A stretch of DNA of 64,000 nt from a bacterium BMS3Abin11. GTDB taxonomy: Bacteria > Pseudomonadota > Gammaproteobacteria > BMS3Bbin11. Under the pieces are notes generated by a model. That model was not told the origin of the DNA and made no database searches. It worked only from the letters and a program-made list of their open reading frames with translations. This document shows positions 46,733 through 56,006 of this stretch, in pieces (position 1 is the stretch's first letter; each line of letters starts with the position of its first letter). Position numbers and translations under genes: made by a program. The stretch covers positions 93,429-157,428 of the forward strand of contig BDTD01000025.1 in assembly GCA_002897635.1 (NCBI GenBank), given 5' to 3'.

Positions 46733-48295
46733 CTATTCGCTGCTTGTTCTACGAACACAACCGCCCGGTGTACATATACGCCATGAGCGACCGTCACGCT
46801 GCAGCAGATCATCAGCCTCAGACGGCCCCCATTCTCCGGCGGCATAATTCGGAAAATCACGTGGTGGTAGAGCATTCCATACGTCGAGTATCGGCTCCAT
46901 TAACTGCCAGGCGGTCTCGATAATGTCTGCGCGTTTGAACAATGTGGGATCTCCCAGCATGCAGTCATAAATCAATGTTTCGTAACCGGTACTTGGCTCA
47001 TTGCCAAAATAATCCTCATAGCTGAAATCCATTTCCACCGGACTCAACTGCAATGCCTGACCGGGCACCTTGGCATTAATTCCCAGGCTGATTCCTTCAC
47101 TGGGCTGTATGCGCAGTACCATAACATTTGGTTCTACGTGTTTATCCTTCAATACTGAGCGTTTAAACGCAGCGTTTGGTGCGTGCTTGTACTGGATCAT
47201 GATCTCGGTGAAACGTCCAGGTAAACGCTTTCCCGTGCGCAGGTAAAAAGGCACGCCGGCCCAGCGCCAGCTGTCAATCATTAGACTCAGCGCGACAAAG
47301 GTTTCCGTCTCAGAATCTGCCGCCACACCCGGCTCCTGGCGATAGGCCGGTACACGAGTATCGTCTGCCAATACTCCCGACCCGTACTGACCACGCACAG
47401 TATGAGTGAGTACTTCTTCCGGTGTCAGAAGCTGGATGGCACGTAACACCTTGGCCTGCTCATCACGGATTTCATCGGCATTGAAAGATATTGGTGGCTC
47501 CATGGCAATAATGGTCAGCACCGCCAGCAGATGATTGGGGATCATATCCCGCAACGCACCTGTGCCTTCGTAATAACTGGCGCGGTTTTCCACACCCAGA
47601 GGTTCGGCCACAGTGATCTGTACATGATCGATATAGCGGCGATTCCAGATAGGTTCGATGACGCCATTGGCAAAACGAAAGGCGAGGAAGTTCTGTACGG
47701 TTTCCTTACCGAGATAATGGTCAATCCGGTACAGCTGGCGTTCGTTAAATACATCCAGCAACCTACGATTGAGATCACGGGCAGATTGCAGATCGCGACC
47801 AAATGGTTTTTCGATAACCAGCCGGCGCCAGTGGCCGTCTGGCTCGGTGGCCAGGCCCGCACCGGAGATTTGCTCGGCAATATCGCCAAAGAAGGCCGGC
47901 GGCGTCGCCATATAAAAGAGGTAATTGCCCGGTATTTTGCATTGATCGCCAAGCTCACCCAATTTCTGCGCTAGTGCCTGGTATGCGGCCGCATCACGGA
48001 AGTCACCCTGCAGATAGTGACAGCACTTGATCAGCCGATCCCAGATATCCTGCGAATAATCGCCGTCGAGGTGAGCACGACTTTCGGTATTCATCAGCTC
48101 TCGGTAACTTTCAGTGCTGAAGTCTTCCCGGCTGACACCCAATATCGCAAAGTGTTCCGGCAGCTGGTTCACCACAGACAGGTAGTAAAGCGCCGGAAAC
48201 AGCTTGCGTTTGGCCAGGTCTCCGGCTGCACCGAAAATTACCATAATACAGGAAGGTGCCGGAAGCGTGTCAGTCTTTGTGTTAGTGTGTGGCAT
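46733..48295 (-). CDS. zwf: glucose-6-phosphate 1-dehydrogenase
   Basis: A 520-residue first enzyme of the oxidative pentose phosphate pathway. The nucleotide site reads IFGAAGDLAKRKLFPALYYL, the active site LYRIDHYLGKETVQNFLAFR, and FYLRTGKRLPGR follows near the C-terminal third. The usual GASGDLA is GAAGDLA here. It is 21 bp downstream of the 6-phosphogluconate dehydrogenase gene on the same strand (operon) and converges with glk. Confidence 0.96.
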   Translation of the reverse strand: MPHTNTKTDTLPAPSCIMVIFGAAGDLAKRKLFPALYYLSVVNQLPEHFAILGVSREDFSTESYRELMNTESRAHLDGDYSQDIWDRLIKCCHYLQGDFRDAAAYQALAQKLGELGDQCKIPGNYLFYMATPPAFFGDIAEQISGAGLATEPDGHWRRLVIEKPFGRDLQSARDLNRRLLDVFNERQLYRIDHYLGKETVQNFLAFRFANGVIEPIWNRRYIDHVQITVAEPLGVENRASYYEGTGALRDMIPNHLLAVLTIIAMEPPISFNADEIRDEQAKVLRAIQLLTPEEVLTHTVRGQYGSGVLADDTRVPAYRQEPGVAADSETETFVALSLMIDSWRWAGVPFYLRTGKRLPGRFTEIMIQYKHAPNAAFKRSVLKDKHVEPNVMVLRIQPSEGISLGINAKVPGQALQLSPVEMDFSYEDYFGNEPSTGYETLIYDCMLGDPTLFKRADIIETAWQLMEPILDVWNALPPRDFPNYAAGEWGPSEADDLLQRDGRSWRICTPGGCVRRTSSE

Positions 48296-48316
48296 GATGC
48301 ATCAACCTCAAGAGTG

Positions 48317-49330
48317 TTATTTTTTCTTTTCCAGGTGACCACCAAATCCGTAGCGCATGGCGGATAATAACTTATTGGAGAAATCGCTTTCACCCCGCGA
48401 AGTAAAGCGCGCATACAACGCCGTGCTGAGTACCGGCGCCGGTGCCCCGGATTCAATGGCCGCTATACTGGTCCAGCGTCCCTCGCCGGAATCGGAAACC
48501 TGCCCCTGAAAGCCGTCCAGCTTCGGATCGCCATGCAATGCAGCCGCGCTGAGATCCAGCAGCCAGGAGGAAATAACGCTGCCACGGCGCCACACTTCGG
48601 CCACGGCGGCAACATCAATGTCGTACTGAAAAGCATCCGGGTCACGTAACGGCGTAGTTTCGGCATCGATGTCAGTGCTACGCTTACCGACATTGGCGTG
48701 TTGCAGAAGATTAAAACCTTCTGCATAGGCAGCCATCAGTGCATATTCGATACCGTTATGAACCATTTTGACAAAATGCCCCGCGCCGCTTAGGCCACAG
48801 TGCAGGTAGCCCTGTTCGGCTGGCGTCGGATCACCCTGCTGACCCATGGTGCGTTGTATCTCGCCCATGCCAGGCGCCAGTGCTGAAAACACCGGGGTAA
48901 GATGTTGTACGGGCTCAGTCTCACCACCTATCATCAGGCAATAGCCACGCTCCAGACCGAATACACCACCACTGGTGCCGACATCCAGATAGTGAATACC
49001 AGTGGATTTAAGCTGTGCAGCACGGGCAATGTCATCCTTGTAATAGGAATTTCCACCGTCGATGAGGATATCACCTGCCGCCAATTCATTGCCCAGCATC
49101 TCGATGACACTGCCCACAACAGCTGCAGGGACCATGACCCAGATGGCACAGGGTTTATCCAGTCTGGCCACGAGCTCAGACAGATCGGCCACTCCGCTTG
49201 CACCTTCCACCTCCAGTTCACTGACGGCCTCCGGGTTGCGGTCGAATACTACACACTCATGACCGGCACGCATCAGGCGGCGAACCATCGCCGCACCCAT
49301 CCGTCCCAAACCAACCATACCAATCTGCAT
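48317..49330 (-). CDS. gnd: 6-phosphogluconate dehydrogenase, short (YqeC/GndA-like) type
   Basis: A 337-residue decarboxylating dehydrogenase giving ribulose-5-phosphate. Rossmann GLGRMGAAMVRRLMRAGHEC, the GGNSYYKDD loop, YLDVGTSGGVFGLERGYCLM and the catalytic GAGHFVKMVHNGIEYALM are all seen. At about 340 residues it is the short class (the E. coli type has about 470), members of which are often NAD-preferring. An Asp/Arg-based cofactor preference cannot be settled by eye (VVFDRNPEAV: the Asp favours NAD). First gene of the gnd-zwf pair. Confidence 0.93.
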   Translation of the reverse strand: MQIGMVGLGRMGAAMVRRLMRAGHECVVFDRNPEAVSELEVEGASGVADLSELVARLDKPCAIWVMVPAAVVGSVIEMLGNELAAGDILIDGGNSYYKDDIARAAQLKSTGIHYLDVGTSGGVFGLERGYCLMIGGETEPVQHLTPVFSALAPGMGEIQRTMGQQGDPTPAEQGYLHCGLSGAGHFVKMVHNGIEYALMAAYAEGFNLLQHANVGKRSTDIDAETTPLRDPDAFQYDIDVAAVAEVWRRGSVISSWLLDLSAAALHGDPKLDGFQGQVSDSGEGRWTSIAAIESGAPAPVLSTALYARFTSRGESDFSNKLLSAMRYGFGGHLEKKK

Positions 49331-49640
49331 TACCAGTCCTCCCTGTTTCTGTATCCAAAACGATAAGCTTACGACTGACCACCCATATGTTCGAGCTGGT
49401 CATCGGTATAATTTCAGACTGGGACGTCCTGTGCCACATTAGTGGTATTGCTGAGATTTACCGCCGGCAGGCGCCACACATGCTGAATAATAAAGTAAAG
49501 TCACACAGCGCATCGAGTCGATGCCAATCGTATACTAGAGCAAGCTAGCAGGAATCGTCATATGCATCAATCTATTAAATGTAGTAATACGGCATTTTGT
49601 GCTGAAGTTATGGACCTGAAGCGGAAAACACTGCCTGTCA
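49331..49640. other. intergenic region with no recognised element
   Basis: This 310-bp spacer separates the gnd promoter side from the end of the tandem YHS gene. It should hold the gnd-zwf promoter near its left end (GAGGACTG ribosome-site sequence on the minus strand just before the gnd ATG). No gene, repeat or RNA was recognised. Confidence 0.4.
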
Positions 49641-49946
49641 CTACGGTTCCGCGTGATGTATCTGTATGTAATGCGCAGGTTCGATATTGAACTTGCCGAG
49701 ACAAGACTCACAGCAGAAATAGTAGGTCTTCCCTTCATATTCCACGTGATAACTCGAATCTGCGGATACCTCCATGCAGCATACCGGATCAGTCATCGTC
49801 TCGGGTTGTGCATAAGTGGCAGGATCAGCAAGAAATCTACTGCGGCATCTGTCGCTGCAGAAATACCAGGTTGTGCCCTGATATTCCTCCTGCACCGCCG
49901 CGCTATTCGCTTCAACTGTCATGCCACACACTGGATCAATAGCCAT
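49641..49946 (-). CDS. tandem YHS-domain protein
   Basis: A 101-residue protein made of two YHS modules: DPVCGMTVEANSAAVQEEYQ with GTTWYFCSDRCRSRFLADPA, and DPVCCMEVSADSSYHVEYEG with KTYYFCCESCLGKFNIEPAH. In the second the usual CGM is CCM, adding a cysteine. Likely cytosolic metal binding, probably copper-related as in other YHS proteins. It is preceded by GGAGAG 7 bp before the ATG. It stands alone upstream of the gnd-zwf pair. Confidence 0.85.
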   Translation of the reverse strand: MAIDPVCGMTVEANSAAVQEEYQGTTWYFCSDRCRSRFLADPATYAQPETMTDPVCCMEVSADSSYHVEYEGKTYYFCCESCLGKFNIEPAHYIQIHHAEP

Positions 49947-50086
49947 GGTCGCTCTCCTTTATTTACTTAAGAGAAAGTGTAAAACATGTGTGTAGCACAC
50001 ATGTCAAGATTTTCAGCTTTTGCTGGGCTGCTTGCCTGCATAGGCAAGCCGTTACACCGACACCACAATGCGATATCTGCATTCAT

Positions 50087-51277
50087 TCAGCCTGCTGGCA
50101 CGGCAAAGATCAGAACAAAACCAAGAATAAGTGCAATAAAAACAATGCGGATACGTTCACGATGGTTGCGACAAACCGAGAATGCCACCAGACACTGCAG
50201 CAGGTAGTAAAATGCGAAGGCACGCGATGCCAGAGCAATAATTTCAAAGGTTGAGCTAGTCCAGGCCAACGCCATTGCGCTTACACCAACGAACAAATAC
50301 CCCCAGCGTGTGCCGATACGTTGGTGGCTTGCTTCCTGTATGTTGGCAGCCGCTGCCAGGGTATCCGCTACTGCAGCGGAAAATTGTGACAGGCTGGCGG
50401 CCACAATCAGGGGTATCGGTAAAAGTAACGAGGCCGTCGCAGCAAGCTTGATCAGACTGTTGTCAGCATAATTTCCATTCAATACCGGTACGATGGGTAG
50501 CGCGAGGGCAACAAACAACACGTAGATACTGAGTGAAAAATATTGAGACCAACGAGAGGCACGAATACGCGTAACTGAGTCAAAATATTTACCCAGATAA
50601 CGTGTTGTTTCAAAACCCTGAACAACAATAAGCATACCGGCCACGATGGTTGCAATTTCCCATGCAGTATGTTTCGGCATTTCAGGTAAAGTAAAATGGC
50701 GCTGTGCCAGAAACTGGTTGGCATCATAGATACCGAACATAATGAGCAATACTGCAAGAATCAGTATAGTCACATAAAGCGCCCATCGTTCCAGTTTCTC
50801 AAGTGGCTTCAGCCCCCCAAGCAGGCCGATAACTGTAATAACGCCTATTATTATGGTGGTCAGTATACTTTTATTGCGATCAGTATCCAGATCGAAGTTA
50901 GCGAGGACAAAGGTAGAAAGAATGTGAATATAAAGGCAGACCGAAACCACGTAGGCCAAAACCAGTGCCAGATCTGAAAGCCGTTCAGCGATAACAGTGA
51001 ACCGCTTGCTGCCCTCAGCCAGTACAGGCTCAGCACAGAGTATATTGTGCCGGACAATGCCACCGACCAGAAAGGCGACAATTGCAACCACTGCCATTGC
51101 GAGCACAGAATAAGGGCCAACTGCACTGGCCAGGATAGGCACGACCACAAGGAACCCGCTACCAAATATTGATGCCAGCGGCGTACTCATCGCAGAACTA
51201 ATATTGTTTGTTGTCACGCTGTTCGTCTCTGTCGTATTTCCGCAGTGTTTCTCAGATTTACCGATACGGGACAGCAA
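50087..51277 (-). CDS. multi-pass membrane transporter, APC/LeuT-like, substrate unknown
   Basis: A protein of up to 396 residues with about 10-11 hydrophobic helices. It begins with SIFGSGFLVVVPILASAVGP, reminiscent of the first helix of amino-acid/polyamine or Nramp-type carriers, and has the loop TRYLGKYFDSVTRIRASRWS. I could not place it in a named family. TTG 51277 with GAGG about 10 bp upstream is one possible start; ATG 51190 is the other. It is a single-gene unit. Confidence 0.6.
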   Translation of the reverse strand: MLSRIGKSEKHCGNTTETNSVTTNNISSAMSTPLASIFGSGFLVVVPILASAVGPYSVLAMAVVAIVAFLVGGIVRHNILCAEPVLAEGSKRFTVIAERLSDLALVLAYVVSVCLYIHILSTFVLANFDLDTDRNKSILTTIIIGVITVIGLLGGLKPLEKLERWALYVTILILAVLLIMFGIYDANQFLAQRHFTLPEMPKHTAWEIATIVAGMLIVVQGFETTRYLGKYFDSVTRIRASRWSQYFSLSIYVLFVALALPIVPVLNGNYADNSLIKLAATASLLLPIPLIVAASLSQFSAAVADTLAAAANIQEASHQRIGTRWGYLFVGVSAMALAWTSSTFEIIALASRAFAFYYLLQCLVAFSVCRNHRERIRIVFIALILGFVLIFAVPAG

Positions 51278-51370
51278 TCATCGTGAGCCTCAAATGATGC
51301 ACGGATAGCGATTTGAGCCCCTGCTATGTTCCGTTACAAAAGTGCAGATTATAATGCTTAGAACTATGGT

Positions 51371-51413
51371 GATCAGCCCATGATTAATAATAATTATTAA
51401 TCATGGGCTGATC
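51371..51413. repeat. 43-bp perfect palindrome
   Basis: Two 21-bp arms (GATCAGCCCATGATTAATAAT and its exact reverse complement, ends at 51371 and 51413) flank a single central base. It lies between the minus-strand transporter and the plus-strand permease fragment. No T-run follows on either side. It may be an operator, a cruciform site or the joined ends of a lost mobile element. Confidence 0.85.
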
Positions 51414-51528
51414 CATTTAACTAAGACTAAGCCATGTGTATGATGTTATGGCTAACTATTAAATGCAATAATCTTCAAAAGTAGGTCAAACGTACATACA
51501 AACCTACATTCTGCTGTAAAATCGAGCT

Positions 51529-51795
51529 ATGCTAAATGAAACCTGCTGGCTTATAGGCCTTCATATCCCCGCCAGCCTGTTACCGGCATCTTTAATGTGG
51601 CTGGCAAATATAATAATGCTTGCGCTGGTCATTCTCGCGATAAAAAATTTCTCGTTTACCGCGCTGCTGAATAACAAACCCAACCAGCATGTGTATTTCG
51701 GTGCCGGCATTGCTGTTGCCGCAAGCCATCTGACGGCTATAGCCTTGTTAAGTCTGGGATTCTGCTGTGGTAATCGGTATCGGGATGTTGCTTGA
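51529..51795 (+). pseudogene. ECF-type ABC transporter permease, N-terminal fragment
   Basis: An 88-codon frame with two to three hydrophobic segments. The string HIPASLLPASLMWLANIIML followed by ALLNNKPNQHVYFGAGIAVA matches the start of the 'energy-coupling factor ABC transporter permease' (CbiM-like) family, which is about 200-240 residues long. The frame ends abruptly after LLSLGFCCGNRYRD, so it is probably truncated. No ATPase partner is nearby. Confidence 0.5.
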
Positions 51796-51923
51796 CTTGA
51801 CAGTCGGATGCATGTAATAGCTTGATTGCTGTACACGGTGGGTTACCAGGCTGATGATGCAAGATGCTGTTTGAGTCTAGTAAGGCGAGCAGAAAACAAT
51901 AATACACAACAAGGAAAAATACC

Positions 51924-53189
51924 ATGCCGGTTGAACGCAAACACTGTCAATGCCATGATACGCAAACCCATTTTCTGGGACGGGCGTTCGAGTCGCTGCA
52001 ACTCGAGACCACGCAACGGGAACTGCTGCTATCGGCATTCCGGGAAACGACTGTCAGTATTCCCCTGCGGCTCCATCGCGCGGATGATGATTGTGGTGAA
52101 CTGCGCATCTATATTGGCTACCGGGTGCAACACAATCATGCGCGTGGGCCCTTCAAGGGCGGACTACGCTTCCATCCATCGGTCAACCTGGGCGAGATCC
52201 GCGCCCTGGCCCAGCTCATGACCTGGAAGACCGCGCTGGTGGACGTTCCTTTCGGTGGTGCCAAGGGGGGTATTGCCGTCGATACGACCCAGTTGAGCCA
52301 ATACGCACTGGAAATTCTTACCAAGCGCTTTGTGCAGAAAATGGTGCCGGTGTTCGGTGTTCACCATGACATCCCTGCGCCGGACGTCGGCACCAACCCA
52401 CAGGTGATGGCCTGGATCCTCGAGGAATACAGCAAGAATCACGGTTATACCCCAGCCATTGTGACGGGTAAACCTATAGAACTGGGCGGATCGGCCGGGC
52501 GCCTGGAGGCGACTGGCCACGGTGTCGCCTACCTTACAGGCAAGGTGGCTAGTGAGATCTCTTTGCCCATCAAAGACGCGTCGGTCGTGGTTCAGGGCTT
52601 TGGTAATGTTGGATTTCACACGGCACAGAGTCTTGACGCGATGGGCGCCCGGGTGATCGCCCTGTCCGATGCCCGCAGTGGTGTCATCTGCAACGCCGGC
52701 ATCGATATCGAGCGCGCCCGGCGTCACGTCGCCGCAACAGGCTGGCTTGAAGGCCTGCCGGGTACGGAGCCAATCAGTAACGCCGAACTCCTGGAACTGC
52801 CGTGTGACATCCTGATCCCGGCGGCCATCGAGGCCACCATCGATTGCGACAATGCCGGGACCATTCGGGCTCGTCTGGTGGTGGAGGCAGCCAATATCCC
52901 GGTGACCCACCTGGCGGATACGACCCTGCGGGAGCGGGGCATTACGGTCGTGCCCGATCTCCTGGCAAATGCGGGCGGGGTACTGGCCTCCTATTACGAA
53001 TGGGTACAGAACCTGCAGGAGTTCCCATGGGAACGCGACACTGTGCTGCAACGTCTGGAGCAACGTCTTGGCCGGGTCTATGAACAGGTCCGTGACCTGG
53101 CACAACAACGCAACACGGATCTACGTACTGCGGCCTATGATCTGGCCATTGGACGGGTCAACCAGGCTATTGCCTTACGAGGATTTTGA
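51924..53189 (+). CDS. gdhA: Glu/Leu/Phe/Val-type glutamate dehydrogenase
   Basis: A 421-residue cytosolic enzyme interconverting glutamate and 2-oxoglutarate plus ammonia. Substrate-site lysines are in ARGPFKGGLRFHPSVNLGE and MTWKTALVDVPFGGAKGGIA, and the Rossmann motif is VVQGFGNVGFHTAQSL. The hexameric 420-residue class usually uses NAD. The N-terminus carries an unusual Cys/His stretch (KHCQCHDTQTH) before the conserved fold. AAGGA precedes the ATG. It could link to the GadBC system by supplying glutamate, though it lies 20 kb away. Confidence 0.93.
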   Translation: MPVERKHCQCHDTQTHFLGRAFESLQLETTQRELLLSAFRETTVSIPLRLHRADDDCGELRIYIGYRVQHNHARGPFKGGLRFHPSVNLGEIRALAQLMTWKTALVDVPFGGAKGGIAVDTTQLSQYALEILTKRFVQKMVPVFGVHHDIPAPDVGTNPQVMAWILEEYSKNHGYTPAIVTGKPIELGGSAGRLEATGHGVAYLTGKVASEISLPIKDASVVVQGFGNVGFHTAQSLDAMGARVIALSDARSGVICNAGIDIERARRHVAATGWLEGLPGTEPISNAELLELPCDILIPAAIEATIDCDNAGTIRARLVVEAANIPVTHLADTTLRERGITVVPDLLANAGGVLASYYEWVQNLQEFPWERDTVLQRLEQRLGRVYEQVRDLAQQRNTDLRTAAYDLAIGRVNQAIALRGF

Positions 53190-53765
53190 AATGGACCGTC
53201 GGTTACACGATATTCGTTTTCATGGCCGAGTACAGGAAGAATAAACGCCCATTTTCCCTAAGTCCACGGGTAATTAACGCGTAACTGGCTAGCCGTTCGA
53301 CCTGCCATCTTCGCCAATTCTTGCTGACTTCTGTCACCATTACCAAAAAATCTCCTTCCCCAACTCCACTTTCCGGCCAATCTCGGTTATCAGGCAAGCC
53401 GATACATTGCCGCTTTTGCAAAGTCGATTAATATCACTGCTTAGCAACAGTCTTGCAACGTCAGTGATACGTCCAGCGACCGGGACATAAAGAGCCTCGG
53501 TGTGTAAAACGGAGGCCGAAAAACTACCAGGGTTTGACCAGGCCCAGACATGAGATGGTGGGATCTCCACACCGCATATGAATGCCATGCTAAAGTATCT
53601 TAACTTAGCGCTATTCAGGACAGCAGTGATTTTATATGTAAAACTGCTTTTTAACCTATAAATCGTCTAACTATTTTAACGTCTTTTATCCGAAATGAGT
53701 TTTTTTTATAAAACGACACTTCAACTAGACATGTATACACTAAAAATGGAATTTGAAATATCTAT
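53190..53765. other. 576-bp region without a convincing gene
   Basis: The left two-thirds looks like former coding sequence, with 70-80-codon frames on the minus strand (one beginning MAFICGVEIPPSHVWAWSNP), but none resembles a known family. The right third (53600-53765) is strongly A+T-rich and probably holds the promoter of the next operon. No RNA structure was noticed. Confidence 0.4.
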
Positions 53766-54974
53766 ATGAACGAGATCGACGCTGACAGCCAGTACAGAAC
53801 CCTGACCCCAAGTCAGATTCTTTCCTGGGTGGAACATGAGACACAAATAATGCGATTACGTAGCGATCTTGACGTTATCCCCGGGGGATACATGGCAGCA
53901 GCAATCCCCGTACTGGTCGACTGGCCAGCCAGTAAACCAAAAGGCGATCAAGCCCTTATCGTTCTGAGAAATGTCAACTACGGTGGCAACCCATTTGAAA
54001 AATCTACCGTGTTACACAGCATGCGTGTTTCGCTTGACGGATTAGAGAGTGTTGAACTCACACTGGTGCCCTTTGGCGAGGGTGGCCGACTCGGGCCCTT
54101 GCAACATGTTCAACTGCGTTTCATTTTTGAACCTGGCAAGGGACCCGAGTTACTCAACCTTGCTGATACCGAGATCGGTGCTGATCCACGGATTCCCGAC
54201 CTTGTATTCAGCTGGGTATCCTGGCGGCGCCCAGATGTCAGCTGGAAATTCCGCACAGGCATGGACGACGAGGCACAAGTCTACTGGCTGAGTCTGCGGG
54301 TCTTCGCCGGATCGCAGAAATTCCTGGAAGATGTCTTGGAAGGACGCGACTGGTATAGCTATCCTTTGCGGTTACCGGGCGGCAAAAAAGGACTGGCTGA
54401 GCTGTTCATGTCAACGGTAACATTGGGAGATGGTGTGGCACGCGACACATTGGCACACATGTTGGCAGGTGGAGAGGAAGCCTGGCTGAAACATATACCT
54501 CCAGGTGACGATGCTGAGCAAGATATCCACCACCAGTGGAGCGAACTGCTCAAGCGTATAAAAACATCAGATCCGCAGGCACTGGAACAAGTACTTCTCC
54601 CTCCAGAACAGGACACCTACCACCCACTGGTACGTTCCTGTGCAACCCTGGCACGCCACACTGTCTTACTGACCGTGAAACGGCTAATTGCCAATGGGCA
54701 AAATGAAGGCGTAATCCTGGATAAACTGCCCGAGCCACTGCTCGGTACCACAGAAGTCTGGATGAAGGAGTTTGCCCATGCTAACTTGAGAGGATTATTT
54801 CTGCGCGCACCTCTCGCATTACGTTACATTATGAGGCACCACGAAATGCTACCGACAGACATTCCTGCTGAGCTTGATGCCGCAGGTCTTCTACAGCGTC
54901 GCAATGGCAAACGTTATTCAATCCATTACAGCCCTAAGGGTACGACGCCCTACGGCACTGCATTCTTCATTTAA
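53766..54974 (+). CDS. protein of unknown function, first gene of a hydrolase pair
   Basis: A 402-residue soluble protein with no signal peptide or transmembrane helix; I do not recognise it. The middle (about 70-200) is beta-rich (VRLGPLQHVQLRFIF-type strands), with tryptophan-rich VFSWVSWRRPDVSWKFRTG. The C-terminal half is helical, with a lone HHQWSELLKRIKTSD segment. It ends GKRYSIHYSPKGTTPYGTAF. The next gene begins 7 bp later, so the two act together. It may be a modification or lipid/polymer-associated factor, but that is guesswork. Confidence 0.7.
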   Translation: MNEIDADSQYRTLTPSQILSWVEHETQIMRLRSDLDVIPGGYMAAAIPVLVDWPASKPKGDQALIVLRNVNYGGNPFEKSTVLHSMRVSLDGLESVELTLVPFGEGGRLGPLQHVQLRFIFEPGKGPELLNLADTEIGADPRIPDLVFSWVSWRRPDVSWKFRTGMDDEAQVYWLSLRVFAGSQKFLEDVLEGRDWYSYPLRLPGGKKGLAELFMSTVTLGDGVARDTLAHMLAGGEEAWLKHIPPGDDAEQDIHHQWSELLKRIKTSDPQALEQVLLPPEQDTYHPLVRSCATLARHTVLLTVKRLIANGQNEGVILDKLPEPLLGTTEVWMKEFAHANLRGLFLRAPLALRYIMRHHEMLPTDIPAELDAAGLLQRRNGKRYSIHYSPKGTTPYGTAFFI

Positions 54975-54981
54975 ACGTAAT

Positions 54982-55761
54982 ATGAGTTTTCTAAGTTGGC
55001 TCACAGATCGAATCATTCTTCAATCCACCCGGCATGATATCCATGTACCGGAAAAAAGTCCTTCGCGACTTCCGCATGGCGACGGTGAACTGGAAGTATG
55101 GGTACACCGTGTTGGAGTGGACACGCTGGCAACCCCCGAACTGTACCTGTTAGAGTTTCCCGGTACGGCCAGTCGCGCCGAGCACGAAACTGATTTTGTC
55201 GAGAACTGCTGGTCACAATCGTGCATCGAAATCTGGGCAGTCAATCCTCCCGGCTACGGTAAAAGCAGCGGCACGGCTAGTCTGAAAAAAATGCCGGCAA
55301 TGGCCGAACGTGCACTGCAGGAAGTTTTGCAGGTTGCCGGAGAAACACCCGTAATTGTTGCTGGCGGCAGTCTCGGCAGCGTAAGTGCGCTTTACCTTGC
55401 GGCACGTCACCCGATTGATGGTTTACTGGTACAAAACCCACCGGCTCTGCGTGAGGTGATCCTATCACAATCAGGCTGGTGGCACTTCAAATGGCTGACC
55501 CGCATGATCGCCGAACAGATACCGCATGAGCTGGACAGTATTGCAAACGCCCGAAGGGTGACAGTTCCCGCCGTCTTTGTCACTGCGCAGCAAGACGAGA
55601 TTGTACTACCCCATATCCAGCATCAGATCATCAATGCCTATGATGGGCCGTTAAAAATATTTTCAATGGTGAATGCAGAACACAGTACACCCCTGACGGA
55701 AAACGACTTCGAGCAACTACGCCCATTGGCAGTTTGGCTGTATGATACCGCGACTCAATGA
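54982..55761 (+). CDS. alpha/beta hydrolase
   Basis: A 259-residue hydrolase. It has the oxyanion/strand segment AVNPPGYGKSSG, the nucleophile elbow VAGGSLGSVSA (Ser in G-x-S-x-G form GGSLG), an acid residue region TAQQDEIVLPH and the late catalytic His in NAEHSTPLTEND. No signal peptide is obvious. ATG 54982 is chosen because the open frame upstream overlaps the preceding gene. It is 7 bp downstream of the unknown gene, and co-transcription is near certain. The substrate is unknown; an ester or thioester is plausible. Confidence 0.8.
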   Translation: MSFLSWLTDRIILQSTRHDIHVPEKSPSRLPHGDGELEVWVHRVGVDTLATPELYLLEFPGTASRAEHETDFVENCWSQSCIEIWAVNPPGYGKSSGTASLKKMPAMAERALQEVLQVAGETPVIVAGGSLGSVSALYLAARHPIDGLLVQNPPALREVILSQSGWWHFKWLTRMIAEQIPHELDSIANARRVTVPAVFVTAQQDEIVLPHIQHQIINAYDGPLKIFSMVNAEHSTPLTENDFEQLRPLAVWLYDTATQ

Positions 55762-56006
55762 ATAATACTGCTGTACCACCTATTGCACTATTCATGATAA
55801 ACCACAGGTAGAATACACCAATTGCAATAGTGTCAATGAAGGGTCAATACCGTCTGATTCATTCAGACCGGTCAGCCCTCATCTTCTGCGAGAAACCCTT
55901 GTTGTGTTAAACATTTAATGAGACGATGCACGATCTGATTCAGTAATTTTAATAACTGTTTTAAAGTCTTCACTAAAAACACCCCCAAAACTGGATAAAT
56001 TTATTT

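Noticed and set aside
51371..51413. Intrinsic terminator
   Set aside because: The palindrome is perfect but no T-run follows on either strand and no gene ends beside it.
52164..53108. 314-codon open frame on the minus strand
   Set aside because: It mirrors the glutamate dehydrogenase gene; codon-position bias of the real gene explains it.
55880..55900. GTCTGA-TTCAT-TCAGAC-type short hairpin near 55850-55870
   Set aside because: Only six base pairs in a non-coding spacer; too weak to call.
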